Below, piece by piece: positions 1 through 6,334 of a DNA stretch of 11,129 nt (positions are counted from its first letter, which is position 1; every line of letters begins with the position of its first letter). The notes beneath the pieces are model-generated. The model worked only from the letters and a program-made list of their open reading frames with translations. It searched no databases and had not been told where the DNA came from. The stretch lies in NCBI GenBank assembly GCA_937890845.1, contig CALADR010000114.1, positions 1 through 11,129 on the forward strand, in the 5' to 3' direction. A program made the translations under genes and the position numbers. Origin of the DNA: an uncultured Bacteroidales bacterium (lineage in GTDB: Bacteria > Bacteroidota > Bacteroidia > Bacteroidales > UBA932).

Positions 1-14
1 AACAGACAGTCAAC

Positions 15-1253
15 CTAAATCAGGAAATGACAAGCTGATGCATATTGTTCGAGATCAAAAAAGATATGTGTCTTGAAACCATCGTAATGCTGTATTTGGG
101 AAATATCTGAGACAGAGCCTGCAACGGCATTTATATCCTTCATTCGGGCTGCCAGATTTTCCAATTCCTTGCAGTCAATCAGGGAAATGGTTCCGGACGA
201 TTTTCGGTATAGTTTCATGAATGATTCGCATGATTCTTCCAGTCCGTGATTGGAGCGGAACAGAAGCGGGATTATTTCCTGATAAGGGAAGCCGGTACCA
301 AGGACTTCTGCGGATGATGCTATTATATAATTTGTATTTTTCCTCATATCATACAATGCCTCTATAGAAGACATGAAACATGCATCGAAAAGGATATATT
401 CATAGTGTGTATTTGCCAAAGCCTTTGACAGAGCCGGTATTTCCATGCAATCCATGTCGTCCTGACCGAAAAAGCGGGTGGTGCGTTTCAGGCTTTTGGT
501 TTCATTTTCGGCCATCAGGTAGCGGTCGTATGTATCAGATGGTACCCATCCTCCTCCATGAGACGACATTATTAGTCCATATGTTTCTGCCGGCATTCTT
601 TCTTTTGCTATCTCAATTATTCTGGACATGAAGTCAGGATCAACGGATGAAGTATTGTCCGGTGCAAACTCTTGGATAACATCCTGTATAATGCGTCCGT
701 CTTCAGCTTTTACAAGTTCTGTCAGTCGGGTATAGTTTCCTCGGTCATAGAATACTGCGATTCTTCCATTTTCAGGGATCCGATCAGCCACTCCCATTAT
801 TTTATTAAGGTTATTGTCCATGAATTTTTCAAGACCGTTATTGCCCATCATATATACAATTAGAGTGTGGCTACGTTGTTTTTGTGTTGTCATTGTTATA
901 GGAGATGACGTGGCCGTGCCTCCTTTCCCGGAGGCGGCCGCAACAATCGTATATGATGTCTGTGGTTTGAGACCGTTTGCCTTTACGGTAGTCTGACTTA
1001 CTGCATCCGTTTTGTTTCCTGACGCAAGTATGCTTTCTGCCGAAGGAACTGGATTTTCCGACTCTATGCAGATCCATGCACATTCATTGGCATTTTCCGC
1101 TGTTACTGTAAAAGTCAGGAAATGGTCAGAAGTTTCTCCAGGTGTGACCGTAACTGTAGGAGCTGCTGTGTCTTCTTTTGAGCATGAGGTGACAATGAAA
1201 CCCAGTCCGAATAGTGTGACTGCGATTAAACAGATTAGATGTAAATTTTTCAT
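15..1253 (-). CDS. Clostripain-family (C11) cysteine peptidase lipoprotein, probably C-terminally truncated
   Basis: This is a 412-residue predicted lipoprotein. A signal peptide ends in the lipobox VTSC, making Cys24 the likely lipidated residue. Residues about 31-123 form a beta-rich, Fn3-like domain related to the N-termini of the two lipoproteins at 1480 and 3476. From about residue 128 the protein matches the peptidase C11 core: an opening strand with VYMMGNN, then SSHGGGW with the likely catalytic His232, and FDACFMSS with the likely nucleophile Cys292. By family knowledge these enzymes cleave after basic residues (Arg/Lys) and are often self-processed. The ORF stops (TAG at 15-17) shortly after the HIFFDLEQY segment. 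Relatives I recall continue for roughly 80-100 more residues, so the C-terminal part appears lost. All three minus-strand frames are closed by position 10. It is transcribed divergently from the 1480 gene. The family call is firm; activity is uncertain because of the missing end. Confidence 0.85.
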   Translation of the reverse strand: MKNLHLICLIAVTLFGLGFIVTSCSKEDTAAPTVTVTPGETSDHFLTFTVTAENANECAWICIESENPVPSAESILASGNKTDAVSQTTVKANGLKPQTSYTIVAAASGKGGTATSSPITMTTQKQRSHTLIVYMMGNNGLEKFMDNNLNKIMGVADRIPENGRIAVFYDRGNYTRLTELVKAEDGRIIQDVIQEFAPDNTSSVDPDFMSRIIEIAKERMPAETYGLIMSSHGGGWVPSDTYDRYLMAENETKSLKRTTRFFGQDDMDCMEIPALSKALANTHYEYILFDACFMSSIEALYDMRKNTNYIIASSAEVLGTGFPYQEIIPLLFRSNHGLEESCESFMKLYRKSSGTISLIDCKELENLAARMKDINAVAGSVSDISQIQHYDGFKTHIFFDLEQYASACHFLI

Positions 1254-1274
1254 GACAGTATTGACATTAAAAAA

Positions 1275-1288
1275 ACTTTTTAAAAAGT
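1275..1288. promoter_or_regulatory. Perfect 14-bp palindrome in the peptidase leader (possible operator)
   Basis: ACTTTTTAAAAAGT is its own reverse complement. It lies between the predicted transcription start (about 1290) and the start codon of the C11 gene. It could be an operator, or just an AT-rich chance palindrome. No regulator gene is visible in the window. Confidence 0.25.
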
Positions 1289-1297
1289 GCTGCCATG

Positions 1298-1328
1298 TAA
1301 ATGTAATTAAAATTATTCTAACTGCAAA
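1298..1328 (-). promoter_or_regulatory. Putative Bacteroidota promoter for the C11 peptidase gene
   Basis: Reading the minus strand, TTTG (1328-1325) is followed after exactly 19 bases by TACATTTA (1305-1298). This gives a perfect -33 box and seven of eight bases of the TAnnTTTG -7 consensus. The start codon is at 1253, leaving a leader of about 40 bases. Confidence 0.5.
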
Positions 1329-1399
1329 CTATTAATAACAAGTGAACTACAATATTATATAAATGTATAATTTTTTTATTCCGACAGTTGTGTCTATTA

Positions 1400-1430
1400 T
1401 TTTTTTTCTTATATTGTGCACATAAATTTG
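1400..1430 (+). promoter_or_regulatory. Putative promoter of the two-lipoprotein operon
   Basis: TAAATTTG at 1423-1430 matches the Bacteroidota -7 consensus TAnnTTTG exactly. A weak -33 box, TTTT at 1400-1403, lies 19 bases upstream. The predicted start gives a leader of about 40-45 bases before the ATG at 1480. Confidence 0.5.
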
Positions 1431-1479
1431 TTTTATACAATTAATTTATTAAGGCTAATAACTTAGAACCACTTTTAAG

Positions 1480-3387
1480 ATGAAAAAAATCAGACTGTTG
1501 GCTTTATTTGCGACATTCGTTGCAGTGTCGTTGACTATCGGGTCATGTAAAGAGGCAGCCGAAGAGGTTAAAATGCCCAAAGTGACTTTAAGTAAAGTGG
1601 AGGCCACTCCAAATTCTCTGACATTCACTGTAGAACCTTCTGATGCGCAAAAGTGTGCATGGCTTTATGTGGAGGAAGGCAGTGAAACTCCTGATGCAAA
1701 TCAGATTATTTCGACAGGTACGCATGTGTCTTGTGAAAAAACTTCGACTGTTACGGTAACTGAACTTAAGCCGGCTTCCATGTATGTTGTTCTGGCTGCA
1801 GTCTCCGGCAAAGATGGAACTGCAGTTTATGACAAACTGGTTATGGAAACACTGGAAGAGTCCGGCCAGGAAAAACCGGAAGGGCAGTATGAAATTACTT
1901 TTACAGATGTAGTCTGTGACAATCAGTATGCTGATCCTGGTGAATTCTATATAATAATGAAGGATGCCAAAGGAGAGCATGACCTCAAACTTGATTTCTT
2001 TGCACCTGAAGATGCGGTCGCCTTACCTGAAGGTACTTATAAAATAGGTGACGGAGAAGAGCCTTTTATACTTAATAAGGAATATACTTTTTTAAATATC
2101 AAAGCTGTCGGCTCTACAAGCACTGATGTGGTCATGTTCAGTGAAGGAACTGTGGATGTGTCCAACGACGGGGGAAAATACGTCCTGGATGTAAATCTGG
2201 TAGCAGCCGAAAGCGGAAATGTTTATAAGAGTCATTTCGAAGGAGTGATCAAGGGTATGCCGACAGAGCCTTCAGAGGTCATTGAGGTGGCTATGAGTGC
2301 GGCAAACCTGCATGTAAATTCAGATGCTGCTGCAGGTTATTTCCTTGTGAAACTTAATAATGACTCATGGTCTCATGAGATGTCTCTGCAGTTCTATGCG
2401 GCAGCAGGATCAGGAGTCCTTCCTGATGGTGTATATACTGTAGGAGATTCAAAAAAACCTGGAACCATCGGTATAGGAAGCTGCCTTGATATTCAGAACA
2501 AAGGCTCCAATTATTTCAAGTCGGGTACAGTTTCAGTGACCAGAAATGGAGATATATACAAGTTAGAAACAAACCTTACAGGGCGTGACGATGACAGGCT
2601 TTTCAAGGTGACTTTTGAAGACAGGATTAATGGAATGGAGACCGAAGAACAGAAGGTTATCGAACTTGTAGCTACGTCATCGACCTTGTACAGCAGCAGT
2701 CCGGATAAAGGGCAGTTCTATGTGAAATTCAATGATGCAGACTGGACCTTTGATATGGCTGTTGATTTTTATGCTGCTGCAGGATCTGTAATCCTTCCGT
2801 CTGGTACATATTCTGTAAAAGACGGTTCTGTGGGTGCAAAAAGCTATGTGGAGCTATATGAGTCATCTGTTACCAAGAGACATGATTTAAGTGCTGGAAC
2901 TGTAGAGGTTGCAAAGGAAGGTAATGTATATACTATCAGGATGAATCTGACTTCCAAGACCGAATCTGCATTGCTTAAAATTACTTTCACAGGAGAAATT
3001 AAGGACATGCCTGTTGAGGAACCGGAAAATGTTTATAATTTTTCCTTGGATGTAGCCAAGTATCATTTAAATTCAAAGCCGGAGGAAGGTTATTTCCTTG
3101 TGAAACTTAATAATAACTCATGGTCTCATGAGATGTCTCTGCAGTTCTATGCGGCAGCCGGATCAGAAATACTTCCTGATGGAGTATATACGTTAGGAGA
3201 TTCAAAAACCCCTGGAACCATAGGTGTAGGAAGCTGTCTTGATATTCAGAATAAAGGCTCCAATTATTTCAAGGCTGGCAAAGTAGTAGTGTCCAAGACC
3301 GGTGATGTTTATAAATTCGATATGAATTTGACCGGACGTGACGATGGCCGTATCTTCAAAGGAACTTTTGAAGGCAAGATAGGCTAA
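1480..3387 (+). CDS. Large multidomain surface lipoprotein with four repeated modules
   Basis: This is a 635-residue predicted lipoprotein. A hydrophobic signal peptide is followed by IGSC, with Cys23 as the likely lipidation site. Residues about 31-125 form a beta-rich domain with LTFTV, AQKCAW and LAAVSGKDG, closely resembling the N-termini of the C11 peptidase and the next gene. Four modules of about 118-130 residues then start near residues 137, 267, 393 and 518. Each has a core like SLQFYAAAGS, LPDGVYT and a closing G-x-Y-x-x-x-x-N-L-T strand pattern. Modules 2 and 4 are nearly identical; modules 1 and 3 are diverged. There is no catalytic motif that I recognise. The protein is probably exported and beta-sandwich in fold; a binding or surface-display role is an inference only. 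It is the first gene of a likely two-gene operon, with 88 bases before the next start. Confidence 0.85.
   Translation: MKKIRLLALFATFVAVSLTIGSCKEAAEEVKMPKVTLSKVEATPNSLTFTVEPSDAQKCAWLYVEEGSETPDANQIISTGTHVSCEKTSTVTVTELKPASMYVVLAAVSGKDGTAVYDKLVMETLEESGQEKPEGQYEITFTDVVCDNQYADPGEFYIIMKDAKGEHDLKLDFFAPEDAVALPEGTYKIGDGEEPFILNKEYTFLNIKAVGSTSTDVVMFSEGTVDVSNDGGKYVLDVNLVAAESGNVYKSHFEGVIKGMPTEPSEVIEVAMSAANLHVNSDAAAGYFLVKLNNDSWSHEMSLQFYAAAGSGVLPDGVYTVGDSKKPGTIGIGSCLDIQNKGSNYFKSGTVSVTRNGDIYKLETNLTGRDDDRLFKVTFEDRINGMETEEQKVIELVATSSTLYSSSPDKGQFYVKFNDADWTFDMAVDFYAAAGSVILPSGTYSVKDGSVGAKSYVELYESSVTKRHDLSAGTVEVAKEGNVYTIRMNLTSKTESALLKITFTGEIKDMPVEEPENVYNFSLDVAKYHLNSKPEEGYFLVKLNNNSWSHEMSLQFYAAAGSEILPDGVYTLGDSKTPGTIGVGSCLDIQNKGSNYFKAGKVVVSKTGDVYKFDMNLTGRDDGRIFKGTFEGKIG
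2335..2520 (+). repeat. Intragenic direct repeat, copy A (module 2)
   Basis: These 186 bases (residues 286-347 of the lipoprotein) align without gaps to 3088-3273. I count 14 mismatches, about 92.5% identity. Modules 1 and 3 of the same gene are far more diverged, so this pair reflects a recent duplication or gene conversion. Confidence 0.9.
3088..3273 (+). repeat. Intragenic direct repeat, copy B (module 4)
   Basis: This is the partner of 2335-2520, gap-free over 186 bases (residues 537-598). The two copies lie 753 bases apart start to start, which is a multiple of three. Recombination between them would therefore delete modules in frame and leave a functional shorter protein. Confidence 0.9.
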
Positions 3388-3475
3388 ATTTATAAGGAAT
3401 TTTTAAGAAAATTGAGCAGCTTCTGAAAAGCTGTAGATATTTTATAGTACTTAAGTATAATTAATTCACTAAACA
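3388..3475 (+). other. Short intergenic spacer with weak hairpin, no clear promoter
   Basis: The 88-base AT-rich gap holds a small hairpin (CAGCTT at 3417-3422 with AAGCTG at 3428-3433) lacking a good T-tract. It also holds a 10-bp palindrome, TACTTAAGTA, at 3448-3457. I find no TAnnTTTG box, so the downstream lipoprotein gene is probably co-transcribed with the upstream one. The hairpin might be a processing or attenuation site. Confidence 0.4.
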
Positions 3476-5365
3476 ATGAAAAGATTTTTTTCGACAGTGT
3501 TTTTGTCAACAGCTTTGACTTCGTTGGCATTATTGTCACTATCATCTTGTAATAAAGATACAGATCAGGCAGGAGGTGAGATGAGTGTAACCCTTGAGCA
3601 AGTCGAGGCTACTGAAAGTACTCTTACTTTCGTAGTGAACCATTCAAATGCTGAAAAGTGCGCTTGGTGGTATGGTACTGCAGATGAGGCTGTTCCTTCT
3701 GCAGAGGATATCATTGCTACAGGAACATCTCTCAATACAACTGTAAGTAAATCAACAGTAATTATCGACGATTTGCCGGAGTTTACTGAGTTTGTGATAG
3801 TTGCGGCGGTGTCTGGTAATGGGAAAGTCCTTTCGTCAGAACCTCTCAAGATGACAACATTAGGCAGTGAAGTCATTTTGCTTGATGCTGTCTATAGCGA
3901 CGCAAATTCAGCCGGAGCAGGAAATTATTCCATTGCATTGGGAAATTCGGATATAAATGAGAATTGGGAGCCTGTTAATGTCGGGGATAAGTATGTGAGC
4001 CTTGAGTTGTTCAATGTAAAGGATACAGATCCGATTAATGCAGCCCTTCCTGACGGAGAGTATAAGGCCGGTAGCAAGACTCCGTTTACTTGGGACCCGT
4101 CTTCTTCTTATCTGTGCATGCGTGTTGATGATACGGCAGAAGGCGTCAAATATATGCCTTTCGTTTCAGGAACAGTTAATGTAGCCCGTGATGGCAACAC
4201 ATATTCAATAGATGTTAATCTTGTGCTTCTTGAAGGAGGAGATGAGATTAAGGTAAAATACAGCGGCCCTATACAGTTCGTGCAGGGCGCTACTGCAGCC
4301 GGTCGCTTTGAAGATCCTCAGAATGTGACATTTACTGCGGCAAGTGGCCGTTATTACGGAAACTGGTTCTATCCGTTCAGTGATGATATGTTGCTGGAGT
4401 TCTATGCAGGAGAACGTAATGCATCAGGCAATCTGGTAGATGGATACAAACTTCAGATGATGTATGTCTTTACACAGAAGCTGGAGGATACATCTGTCAG
4501 CCCGGTTCCTATTGAGAACGGAACATATACAGTATCTTATGGAACCAACCATCAGCATCGTGTCCCTAGGACATTTACAAAGGGAGAAGTGACTGATTTT
4601 TATGGTACAATGGTTGAGTTGGGTACTATCTTTAAGCACATTGACTCCAAGACTGGCCGCAATACATTAGGCGTGATTACAGGAGGCACAATGAAGGTTT
4701 CAGGCTCAGGCTCATCTTACACGTTTGAATTTAATTTTGTAACTGAAGAAGGGGTTGAAATAAAAGGTTCTTATAGTGGCGATATCGATTTGCAGAATAA
4801 ATGCGACAATTCAAGCAGAGAGTATCTGTCAAGTGTTCTGACTTCTGATTATCAGCTTGATTTTCCGGCGACTACAAAGGCTATGGCTTATTATATGGGA
4901 GATTATCTGCATGTAGGATTGAACTCATGGCTGCTATACTTTATGGGAGATGATCCGGGTGATACTATTTCATTGGAGTTCTTTACTGACAAAAGCGGAG
5001 GCTCTCAGATTTCTGAGGGAACTTATACCATTTCCGGTGATTACTCAGAGTTTAAGTCCGGTCAGATAATTCCTGGATTTTATCCAAGGGGTGGCGGAGA
5101 TCTTCTGTATAGCTGGTATGGAGATACATCAAGTCAGGATCAAGATGGTAATACTCAGAAACTTGCACCTCTTACAGGAGGAACGATGAATGTCTCTATG
5201 TCTGGTAATAAATATGTCTTCAATATGAAATTTACTGATGATAAGGGGCATGCTATTTCAGGTCAGTGGACAGGAGACGTTGAGTTTTCAGATTTGACTC
5301 AGGCTTCGGAAAGTGCTGTTGAGTCTTTGAGAAAGCAGTTTGCTTCAAAGGTTGGGGCCAGGTAA
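3476..5365 (+). CDS. Large multidomain surface lipoprotein, paralogue of the upstream gene
   Basis: This is a 629-residue predicted lipoprotein with a signal peptide ending in LSSC (Cys25). Residues about 34-128 repeat the domain seen in the two preceding proteins, with LTFVV, AEKCAW and IVAAVSGNG. Three long modules follow, at roughly residues 129-268, 280-440 and 460-610. Each shares the pattern of the neighbour's modules: an (L)EF(Y/F) strand, (L)P-D/E-G-x-Y, then G-T-(M/V)-x-V-x-x-x-G-x-x-Y and a final G-x-Y/W-(S/T)-G. Long aromatic-rich insertions, for example YYGNWFYPF and PGFYPRGGG, enlarge modules 2 and 3. The gene is second in the likely operon, and GC-rich terminator hairpins follow its stop. 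I recognise no enzymatic motif. A surface-exposed binding protein is the likeliest class, by inference only. Confidence 0.82.
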   Translation: MKRFFSTVFLSTALTSLALLSLSSCNKDTDQAGGEMSVTLEQVEATESTLTFVVNHSNAEKCAWWYGTADEAVPSAEDIIATGTSLNTTVSKSTVIIDDLPEFTEFVIVAAVSGNGKVLSSEPLKMTTLGSEVILLDAVYSDANSAGAGNYSIALGNSDINENWEPVNVGDKYVSLELFNVKDTDPINAALPDGEYKAGSKTPFTWDPSSSYLCMRVDDTAEGVKYMPFVSGTVNVARDGNTYSIDVNLVLLEGGDEIKVKYSGPIQFVQGATAAGRFEDPQNVTFTAASGRYYGNWFYPFSDDMLLEFYAGERNASGNLVDGYKLQMMYVFTQKLEDTSVSPVPIENGTYTVSYGTNHQHRVPRTFTKGEVTDFYGTMVELGTIFKHIDSKTGRNTLGVITGGTMKVSGSGSSYTFEFNFVTEEGVEIKGSYSGDIDLQNKCDNSSREYLSSVLTSDYQLDFPATTKAMAYYMGDYLHVGLNSWLLYFMGDDPGDTISLEFFTDKSGGSQISEGTYTISGDYSEFKSGQIIPGFYPRGGGDLLYSWYGDTSSQDQDGNTQKLAPLTGGTMNVSMSGNKYVFNMKFTDDKGHAISGQWTGDVEFSDLTQASESAVESLRKQFASKVGAR

Positions 5366-5460
5366 GCCTTAAGTTATATCTTTTGATTTAGCGGTGAGAG
5401 GGGGAAAGCCTTGCTTTGCAAGTCTTTTCCCCTTCCGCTTGCCGCGGAGGCCCTTGCAAA

Positions 5461-5507
5461 CACGCAGAAGCCCATGGCTTGCAGCCATTCCGTGCTTTTT
5501 TATTTTT
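5461..5507 (+). terminator. Probable rho-independent terminator of the lipoprotein operon
   Basis: A hairpin with CACG (5461-5464) pairing to CGTG (5491-5494) encloses an inner perfect stem, ATGGCT 5474-5479 with AGCCAT 5483-5488. It is followed directly by a T-rich run at 5496-5507. It lies about 100 bases after the 629-residue lipoprotein gene and faces the terminator of the opposing tRNA gene. Confidence 0.6.
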
Positions 5508-5540
5508 CTCCTTATGTAAGCAAGCTTCCAACGGAGAAAT

Positions 5541-5569
5541 AAAAAAGCCCGGTGCTATCGCACTGGGCT
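5541..5569 (-). terminator. Rho-independent terminator of tRNA-Ser
   Basis: On the minus strand a 10-bp stem (AGCCCAGTGC with GCACCGGGCT, one G-T pair, four-base loop) is followed by six T residues (5546-5541) and more T-rich sequence. It starts 12 bases after the 3' end of the tRNA gene, the normal position for its terminator. Confidence 0.8.
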
Positions 5570-5580
5570 TCAGGTGTTTG

Positions 5581-5668
5581 CGGAGAGAGGGGGATTCGAA
5601 CCCCCGTGGCACTTTTGGCGCCTACACGCTTTCCAGGCGTGCCTCTTAAGCCACTCGAGCATCTCTCC
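5581..5668 (-). tRNA. tRNA-Ser (anticodon GGA)
   Basis: The 88-base minus-strand gene folds as a class II tRNA. The acceptor stem GGAGAGA (5668-5662) pairs perfectly with TCTCTCC (5588-5582), and G at 5581 is the discriminator base. The anticodon stem CACGC/GCGTG holds the loop CTGGAAA with anticodon GGA, reading UCC and UCU serine codons. A long variable arm (GGCGC/GTGCC) is typical of tRNA-Ser, and the T arm is GGGGG-TTCGAAT-CCCCC. CCA is not encoded, since the next bases are CAA, so a nucleotidyltransferase must add it. Confidence 0.96.
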
Positions 5669-5672
5669 AAAT

Positions 5673-5721
5673 TCAAGCGGCTGCAAATATAGCGATAATT
5701 TCGCTTTTTGCAACCGCTTGA
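5673..5721. terminator. Long inverted repeat between META-domain gene and tRNA-Ser
   Basis: The arms 5673-5687 and 5707-5721 are 15 bases each with one mismatch. An inner stem AGCGA/TCGCT (5691-5695, 5701-5705) extends the fold. It sits just after the stop of the minus-strand META-domain gene and could terminate it, although the T-run after the stem is poor. It overlaps the tRNA promoter almost exactly. Confidence 0.45.
5684..5714 (-). promoter_or_regulatory. Promoter of tRNA-Ser
   Basis: On the minus strand GTTG (5714-5711) and an exact TAnnTTTG match, TATATTTG (5691-5684), are separated by 19 bases. Transcription would start about 8 bases before the mature tRNA 5' end at 5668. The tRNA therefore appears independent of the META-domain gene upstream. 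Confidence 0.7.
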
Positions 5722-5728
5722 TTTAAGA

Positions 5729-6133
5729 TTAGTTCTCTTTGTCGAGAATCATAAGTACTTTGCCTTCTGCGTCAAGAAGCTGGAGCTTGTCTTCTCCGTC
5801 TTTCTTTACAGATGCAGTAGCGTTGATTGCATCCAGAACTTCTCTTTCAAGCTGAGCATCAGGACCAGCCATCATAGTAGTGGCCATATCGCTGAAAGTG
5901 AGCTTCTTTCCATCCTGCTTGAAACTTCCGTTCATTATGTTGCAGCTGGTGTGTCCGTGTACACGGCCTTCTTCAGCGTTGAATTCGATAAATGGATCAT
6001 TCTCTACAGCCTCTACTTCCTTGCCGTTGATGTTGACGATCTCCCATTTGCCGTTAAGTTCGGCATTCCCGCAGCACGATGCAAACATTGTCATTGAAGC
6101 CGCAGCAAACAATACTGATAGTGTTTTTTTCAT
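5729..6133 (-). CDS. Small META-domain (HslJ-like) lipoprotein
   Basis: This is a 134-residue predicted lipoprotein. The signal peptide ends in FASC, with Cys20 as the likely lipidation site and a second Cys at 21. Residues about 24-132 match the META/HslJ fold: LNGKWEIVNINGK at the start, FIEFNAEEGRVHGHTSCNIMNGSF in the middle, then LTFSDMATTMMAGP. The family pattern usually has G-T/C-N in the turn and a Cys after the T-x-M-A strand. Here the turn is HTSCN and the later Cys is replaced by Gly90. HslJ-type proteins are envelope proteins linked to stress or antibiotic tolerance in some bacteria; the function in Bacteroidota is not established. The gene is monocistronic by context, with its own promoter and divergent from queH. 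Confidence 0.85.
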   Translation of the reverse strand: MKKTLSVLFAAASMTMFASCCGNAELNGKWEIVNINGKEVEAVENDPFIEFNAEEGRVHGHTSCNIMNGSFKQDGKKLTFSDMATTMMAGPDAQLEREVLDAINATASVKKDGEDKLQLLDAEGKVLMILDKEN

Positions 6134-6152
6134 ACTATTAAAATTTTATGTT

Positions 6153-6185
6153 TAAAAGTAAATGTGAAAAGTTTTTCGATACAAA
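6153..6185 (-). promoter_or_regulatory. Putative promoter of the META-domain gene
   Basis: On the minus strand TTTG (6185-6182) is followed after 21 bases by TACTTTTA (6160-6153). That is a perfect -33 box and seven of eight -7 consensus bases. The leader to the ATG at 6133 would be about 12-15 bases. Confidence 0.45.
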
Positions 6186-6272
6186 AAACAGGCCATGCGC
6201 TTTTAGAACGGTGTTTTGAGGGTTAATTTGTCAAAGGAGCATAATGATGAGTATGTTCCAACAGATATTTCT

Positions 6273-6280
6273 TACTTTTG
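6273..6280 (+). promoter_or_regulatory. -7 promoter element of queH
   Basis: TACTTTTG matches TAnnTTTG exactly. No good TTTG box is present 19-21 bases upstream, so only the -7 element is called. The leader to the ATG at 6335 is about 50 bases. Confidence 0.45.
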
Positions 6281-6334
6281 CAGATGGATTTCCGGTGTCT
6301 TACGGTCATTTTGAAGTCTCTAAATATATAGAAT

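Larger units (their letters stand above)
1254..1479. other. Divergent intergenic region between peptidase and lipoprotein operon
   Basis: This 226-base, very AT-rich stretch holds no credible gene. It contains the two divergent promoter candidates annotated separately (minus strand 1298-1328, plus strand 1400-1430) and the 14-bp palindrome. The arrangement would allow shared regulation of the peptidase and the two large lipoproteins. Confidence 0.7.
5395..5581. repeat. GC-rich structured intergenic segment with imperfect inverted arms
   Basis: The segment is richer in GC than its neighbours and packed with hairpins: 5401-5432 (GGGGAAAGCCTTGC with GCAAGTCTTTTCCCC), 5431-5450 (TCCGC with GCGGA), 5474-5488 and 5546-5569. 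At larger scale three pairs of arms face each other: GCAAACAC 5456-5463 with GTGTTTGC 5574-5581, AAGCCCA 5468-5474 with TGGGCTT 5564-5570, and 5494-5511 with 5533-5548. The right end coincides with the last base of the tRNA gene. It may be an interspersed palindromic repeat or simply paired terminators. No convincing protein is encoded, although frames are open on both strands. Confidence 0.5.

Noticed and set aside
380..631. Plus-strand frame antisense to the C11 peptidase
   Set aside because: It is a shadow of the peptidase catalytic region, whose minus-strand frame carries the clear His and Cys motifs.
1588..1980. 130-codon minus-strand frame inside the first lipoprotein gene
   Set aside because: It lies wholly antisense to a well-supported coding region and shows no recognisable protein features.
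2335..3273. Possible CRISPR or mobile-element origin of the repeated DNA
   Set aside because: The repeats are 186 bases, in frame within one gene and separated by a diverged module of the same protein family. That fits domain duplication, not a CRISPR array or insertion sequence.
5494..5548. Inverted arms GCTTTTTTATTTTTCTCC and GGAGAAATAAAAAAGC as terminal repeats of a tiny insertion element
   Set aside because: The arms enclose only 21 bases and coincide with the T-tracts of two facing terminators, which explains most of the complementarity.
5388..5649. Overlapping open frames of 74 and 77 codons on both strands
   Set aside because: Both run through tRNA-Ser and the terminator hairpins. 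Peptide stretches such as RGFESPSLRKH are just the translated T arm of the tRNA.
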